Made by a program: the position numbers and the translations under genes
The notes under the pieces: model-generated
What the model was told of the DNA's origin: nothing
The model's input: only the letters and a program-made list of their open reading frames with translations
Databases searched by the model: none
In this document: piece by piece, positions 5,715-6,027 of the stretch
How the letters are laid out: each line of letters starts with the position of its first letter
Position numbering within the stretch: the first letter of the stretch is position 1
DNA from: Candidatus Moraniibacteriota bacterium
GTDB lineage: Bacteria > Patescibacteriota > Minisyncoccia > Moranbacterales > UBA1568
Direction of reading: 5' to 3'
DNA: 6,027 nt
Assembly (NCBI GenBank): GCA_030690925.1
Contig: JAUYFO010000012.1
Coordinates: 1 to 6,027, forward strand

Positions 5715-6027
5715 ATGGCTTCTCTACGGAAAAAAACGGTGGCAGTGGTTGGCCTGGGATACGTCGGACTACCACTCGCTGTACGTGCCAGTGAGCGCGG
5801 CTACAAGGTTATTGGCTTTGATACCAACAAAGAAAAAATCGCCCTTCTGAAGCAAGGGAAAAGTCCGATTGCAGATGCCTTTCTCAACGAGCATCTCTCT
5901 CATTTTCCCTTCGACGCCACCACCGAAAGCAAGAAACTAGCCGCTGCTGACATCATCCTTATCTGTGTTCCTACCCCGGTTAATGAATCATTTTACCCCG
6001 ATCTCACTCCCGTTATTTCGGCTTCCG
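5715..6027 (+). CDS. UDP-glucose/UDP-N-acetylhexosamine 6-dehydrogenase family, N-terminal part
   Basis: ATG at 5715 opens a frame of 104 complete codons that runs off the right edge; an in-frame TAA at 5703-5705 rules out a longer start. Residues 8-20 read TVAVVGLGYVGLP, the NAD-binding GxGxxG loop with Gly13, Gly15 and Gly18. VIGFDTN follows, with Asp36 at the end of the second strand where the NAD ribose binds. ADIILICVPTPVNE (78-91) is the conserved segment at the end of the NAD domain. The family oxidises C6 of a UDP-sugar to a uronic acid in two NAD-dependent steps in the cytoplasm, supplying acidic donors for surface polysaccharides. The wording around VPTPVNESFYPDLTPV leans toward the UDP-GlcNAc/UDP-ManNAc branch rather than UDP-glucose, but the catalytic Cys and substrate region lie outside. 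It is transcribed away from the GT4 operon. Confidence 0.92.
   Translation, partial: MASLRKKTVAVVGLGYVGLPLAVRASERGYKVIGFDTNKEKIALLKQGKSPIADAFLNEHLSHFPFDATTESKKLAAADIILICVPTPVNESFYPDLTPVISAS

Noticed and set aside
5566..5850. Plus-strand open frame of 94 codons spanning the gap and the dehydrogenase start
   Set aside because: It overlaps the NAD-binding region of the dehydrogenase in another frame and has no recognisable motif.

Overview
The window carries part of a cell-surface polysaccharide locus, probably from a Patescibacteria (Candidate Phyla Radiation) bacterium. That assignment is an inference. It rests on the overall character of the LytR-CpsA-Psr (LCP) and Wzy-like proteins, which resemble CPR homologues as I remember them, on the absence of well-placed Shine-Dalgarno sites at all six starts, and on a short GC-rich palindrome set in a 7-base repeat of a kind I associate with those genomes. 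Base composition looks roughly balanced. TGA ends the Wzy-like gene exactly where it overlaps the next start, so the standard bacterial code applies and the TGA=Gly lineages are unlikely.

Layout: five genes lie on the minus strand, read right to left, and one gene on the plus strand diverges from them at the right edge. In minus-strand order they are a GT4 glycosyltransferase (5481-4282), a Wzy/O-antigen-ligase-like membrane protein (4277-2652, 4 bp after the first), a second GT4 glycosyltransferase (2655-1513, overlapping by ATGA), an LCP-family glycopolymer ligase (1474-254) and the N-terminus of a GT2 glycosyltransferase (204 to beyond the left edge). From 5715 the plus strand encodes the N-terminus of a UDP-sugar 6-dehydrogenase, cut by the right edge. 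The only gene-free stretch of note is the 233-bp divergent region 5482-5714.

How the genes fit together (inference from families): the dehydrogenase would make a UDP-uronic acid donor, the GT4 and GT2 enzymes would build a lipid-linked oligosaccharide on the cytoplasmic face, the Wzy-like protein would polymerise or ligate units outside the membrane, and the LCP protein would attach the finished polymer to the wall or another surface acceptor.

Two signals go beyond ordinary annotation. First, the first GT4 and the LCP gene each have an extended -10 box (TGnTACAAT) whose last base is exactly 7 nt before the A of the start codon, so both mRNAs are predicted to begin at the ATG (leaderless). 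Second, the first GT4 gene carries, near its 5' end and in frame, a 7-base tandem repeat interrupted by a 21-bp GC-rich imperfect palindrome, next to a perfect 12-bp inverted repeat. I do not see a wholly new defence or mobile system here.
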